Origin: Candidatus Odinarchaeota archaeon
GTDB lineage: Archaea > Asgardarchaeota > JAGGXT01
Direction: 5' to 3'
NCBI GenBank assembly: GCA_021162905.1
Contig: JAGGXT010000049.1
Span: forward strand, 1 to 14,661
Length of the DNA stretch: 14,661 nucleotides
Part shown: positions 13,323 to 14,661 of the stretch, piece after piece
How the letters are laid out: each line of letters opens with the position of its first letter
Numbering within the stretch: position 1 is the first letter of the stretch
The notes under the pieces: generated by a model
Told to the model about the DNA's origin: nothing
Seen by the model: only the letters and a program-made list of their open reading frames with translations
Databases searched by the model: none
Program-made: the position numbers and the translations under genes

Positions 13323-14327
13323 TTAAATCATTCTTAAGTGATATTCTCTCCATTTAGCATGTATGTCCGAATACATAGGATAGATGAATATTTTATCTAT
13401 TCCATTGGCATTTGCAAATGCATTTAATGCTTCTAAATCATAATCTGATGCAGAGCCCCAATAGTATAATCCAGTTAGATATCCCTTACTCTTTAATTCT
13501 TTAATGAATTCTGAATTCTCTAATATCTTTTGGAATTCGGCAGAGTCTATATCAGGCATCAGAGGAGTCCATGGATTTAGATGTAACATCATTGTTCCTG
13601 TTACACTTGAAAGCTCTATGGGATCCTGCCCAAATTCAACTCTGGTGTTAGCAATACCTCCTACTTCACTATCAAGATACACAGTTGGATATATAAATAC
13701 CTCTTTTCTTTTTTCCCACACGGCCTCACTAATTTTTCTTACGGTGTCGGTGATCTGTTTGACACGCCAGTCAACCCATCTACTCCAAAAACTTGAGTTT
13801 GGATCAATTATTTCAACTGGAACATCCAAACTTGTCCATTCTCTGAATTTATTACGGCATCTTTCGCACATGCAAAAGTTGCTATTAACAAACGTTAATC
13901 CCGTTAATATTATTCCCTTAACTTTCATTTCTGCGACTTCTTTTGCGATTTCTGCAATATATTCCCAAAATGATGTTTCGCTTGGACAGACATATCCTGG
14001 AACAAAGTTTTTTTGCCTATCAAGGGTCTTAAATTTAGGGTCGACTCCAAACAACTCATCACTAAATACATTAATTACTGCGTATATGTCAACACCTATA
14101 TCGACTCCTATTTGGGTGAATGATGAAAAGAAATCAGGGAAATTCTTGTCAACCCATGCCACTTTGCTATTATAATATACGTATCCACTAGGAGCTTTCG
14201 CTATAACCGCTAACTGTCTAATTGCACTTCCATATGTTGCATAGAAATCCTCTGCAGATCCTTTTACTATTTCAGGGTCTATTATAAGAACATAGCGATA
14301 ATTAGTAATAAACTTATGAAGATCCAT
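13323..14327 (-). CDS. Glycoside-hydrolase-like TIM-barrel protein with CxCxxC motif
   Basis: A 334-residue protein with the alternating strand-helix pattern of a TIM barrel and resemblance to uncharacterised glycoside-hydrolase-like proteins. Visible segments include YVLIIDPEIV near the start and VPGYVCPSETSFWEYIAEIAKEVAE (109-133), then GIILTGLTF (138-146). FCMCERCRNKF (151-161) follows, with C152, C154 and C157 as a likely zinc knuckle, as in some GH42-like proteins. WSRWVDWRVKQI (181-192) comes next, and GLYYWGSASDYD lies near the C-terminus. No signal peptide or membrane segment is seen, so it appears cytosolic. Acidic candidates such as E117, D186 and D219 exist but I cannot assign catalysis. 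The start is ATG 14327, because GGTG (14334-14337) is six bases upstream; ATG 14339 overlaps that element. Confidence 0.8.
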   Translation of the reverse strand: MDLHKFITNYRYVLIIDPEIVKGSAEDFYATYGSAIRQLAVIAKAPSGYVYYNSKVAWVDKNFPDFFSSFTQIGVDIGVDIYAVINVFSDELFGVDPKFKTLDRQKNFVPGYVCPSETSFWEYIAEIAKEVAEMKVKGIILTGLTFVNSNFCMCERCRNKFREWTSLDVPVEIIDPNSSFWSRWVDWRVKQITDTVRKISEAVWEKRKEVFIYPTVYLDSEVGGIANTRVEFGQDPIELSSVTGTMMLHLNPWTPLMPDIDSAEFQKILENSEFIKELKSKGYLTGLYYWGSASDYDLEALNAFANANGIDKIFIYPMYSDIHAKWREYHLRMI

Positions 14328-14333
14328 CTCTAA

Positions 14334-14337
14334 CACC
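14334..14337 (-). promoter_or_regulatory. Shine-Dalgarno GGTG deciding the hydrolase-like start
   Basis: The minus strand reads ATGGTGTTAGAGATG. GGTG is six bases before the second ATG (14327), while the first ATG (14339) overlaps it. Confidence 0.55.
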
Positions 14338-14370
14338 ATTTTGTTTTTACTCTGTAATTTAGTCTACATG

Positions 14371-14390
14371 GAATATAAATAATTTATCGA
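14371..14390 (-). promoter_or_regulatory. Possible promoter of the hydrolase-like gene
   Basis: The minus strand reads TCGATAAATTATTTATATTC, an AT-rich BRE/TATA-like stretch about 45-60 bases before the start at 14327. The surrounding 120 bases are AT-rich, so the assignment is weak. Confidence 0.35.
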
Positions 14391-14462
14391 AGTGAAAATT
14401 AGCAACTTTAGAATACTATTTATCTTCTTTCATAAACATACATAAAAGAAATATAATGTGAA

Positions 14463-14537
14463 TGCGGGCGCCGGGATTTGAACCCGGGTCGTCGGCGTGG
14501 CAGGCCGATGTCCTAGTCCAGACTAGACGACGCCCGC
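14463..14537 (-). tRNA. tRNA-Gly (anticodon GCC)
   Basis: The cloverleaf is complete on the minus strand. The acceptor GCGGGCG pairs with CGCCCGC, and the discriminator A is at 14463 with no CCA. The D arm is GTC...GAC. The anticodon stem TCGGC/GCCGA encloses the loop CTGCCAC, giving the anticodon GCC. The T arm is CCGGG TTCAAAT CCCGG. There is no intron. A T-rich stretch follows on the minus strand and may end transcription. Confidence 0.96.
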
Positions 14538-14567
14538 AGTAACAGTCTACATTTTAATTACCACATA

Positions 14568-14584
14568 GGATATTTAAAACTTAC
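14568..14584 (-). promoter_or_regulatory. Probable BRE/TATA box of tRNA-Gly
   Basis: The minus strand reads GTAAGTTTTAAATATCC, with TTTTAAATA centred about 38 bases before the tRNA 5' end, similar to the other two tRNA genes here. Confidence 0.5.
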
Positions 14585-14661
14585 TGTACTGCACTTAATT
14601 GGCATATACAATAAAGTTCTTTTATAAAACGGATTAGAGATTTTATAGTAAGTATTAAAGA

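Noticed and set aside
13504..14175. Open frame of 223 codons on the plus strand
   Set aside because: It is antisense to the hydrolase-like gene, which has recognisable fold features, a proper start signal and better codon character. The shadow protein shows no motif.
14611..14661. TATA-like TTTTATAAAA near the right edge
   Set aside because: It is palindromic and could serve either strand. No gene can be seen beyond the window, so it is not listed as a promoter.

Overview
This window is archaeal. It carries archaeal forms of ribosomal proteins uL11, uL1, uL10/P0 and eL37, together with Spt5, SecE/Sec61-gamma, an LSm protein, a proteasome beta subunit and the KH-metallo-beta-lactamase termination factor FttA/aCPSF1. 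Many genes have AT-rich BRE/TATA-like boxes, and the tRNA genes do not encode CCA. A complete ftsZ and a sepF argue against Sulfolobales and Thermoproteales, which divide with ESCRT/Cdv proteins. Together with a tRNA interrupted in the D-loop, this fits a deep TACK-type lineage (for example Bathyarchaeia- or Korarchaeia-like), but the lineage is an inference. The DNA is AT-rich while the tRNA stems are very GC-rich, which suggests warm growth.

Layout. 1-159 is the 3' end of an unrecognised gene. 189-2208 (minus) is an apparent RNA-modification operon: an NSUN-type RNA m5C methyltransferase, a Nip7-like PUA protein and a UPF0179 cysteine-rich protein. 2228-3375 (plus) is a CYTH triphosphate-binding protein followed 2 bp later by an HD phosphohydrolase. 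3498-6113 (plus) is proteasome beta then FttA. 6105-7175 (minus) holds an MCT-1/Tma20-like PUA protein and SepF. 7335-10788 (plus) is a gene-expression cluster: LSm, eL37, SecE, Spt5, uL11, uL1, uL10. Then come tRNA-Ala(GGC), ftsZ (minus), a small two-helix membrane protein (plus), an intron-containing tRNA-Leu(GAG), an unrecognised cysteine-rich zinc-ribbon protein (plus), a TIM-barrel glycoside-hydrolase-like protein (minus) and tRNA-Gly(GCC) (minus). No gene-free stretch exceeds 300 bases.

Most of the region serves RNA and protein production: ribosome assembly and modification, translation factors, secretion, transcription elongation and termination, and protein turnover. SepF and FtsZ supply the cell-division ring. 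The two proteins I cannot place (the cysteine-rich protein near 12.6-13.2 kb and the sugar-hydrolase-like protein near 13.3-14.3 kb) lie together at the right end.

A recurrent feature is a Shine-Dalgarno element, GGTG or a close variant, set exactly six bases before the start codon. It indicates that several genes start three to six codons downstream of the longest reading frame, and I used it to choose starts. The most unusual items are the D-loop intron of tRNA-Leu, the proteasome beta subunit with altered auxiliary active-site residues, the absence of rpl12 after rpl10, and the unrecognised cysteine-rich protein. I saw no mobile element, CRISPR array or defence island, and no clear evidence of a wholly new multi-gene system.
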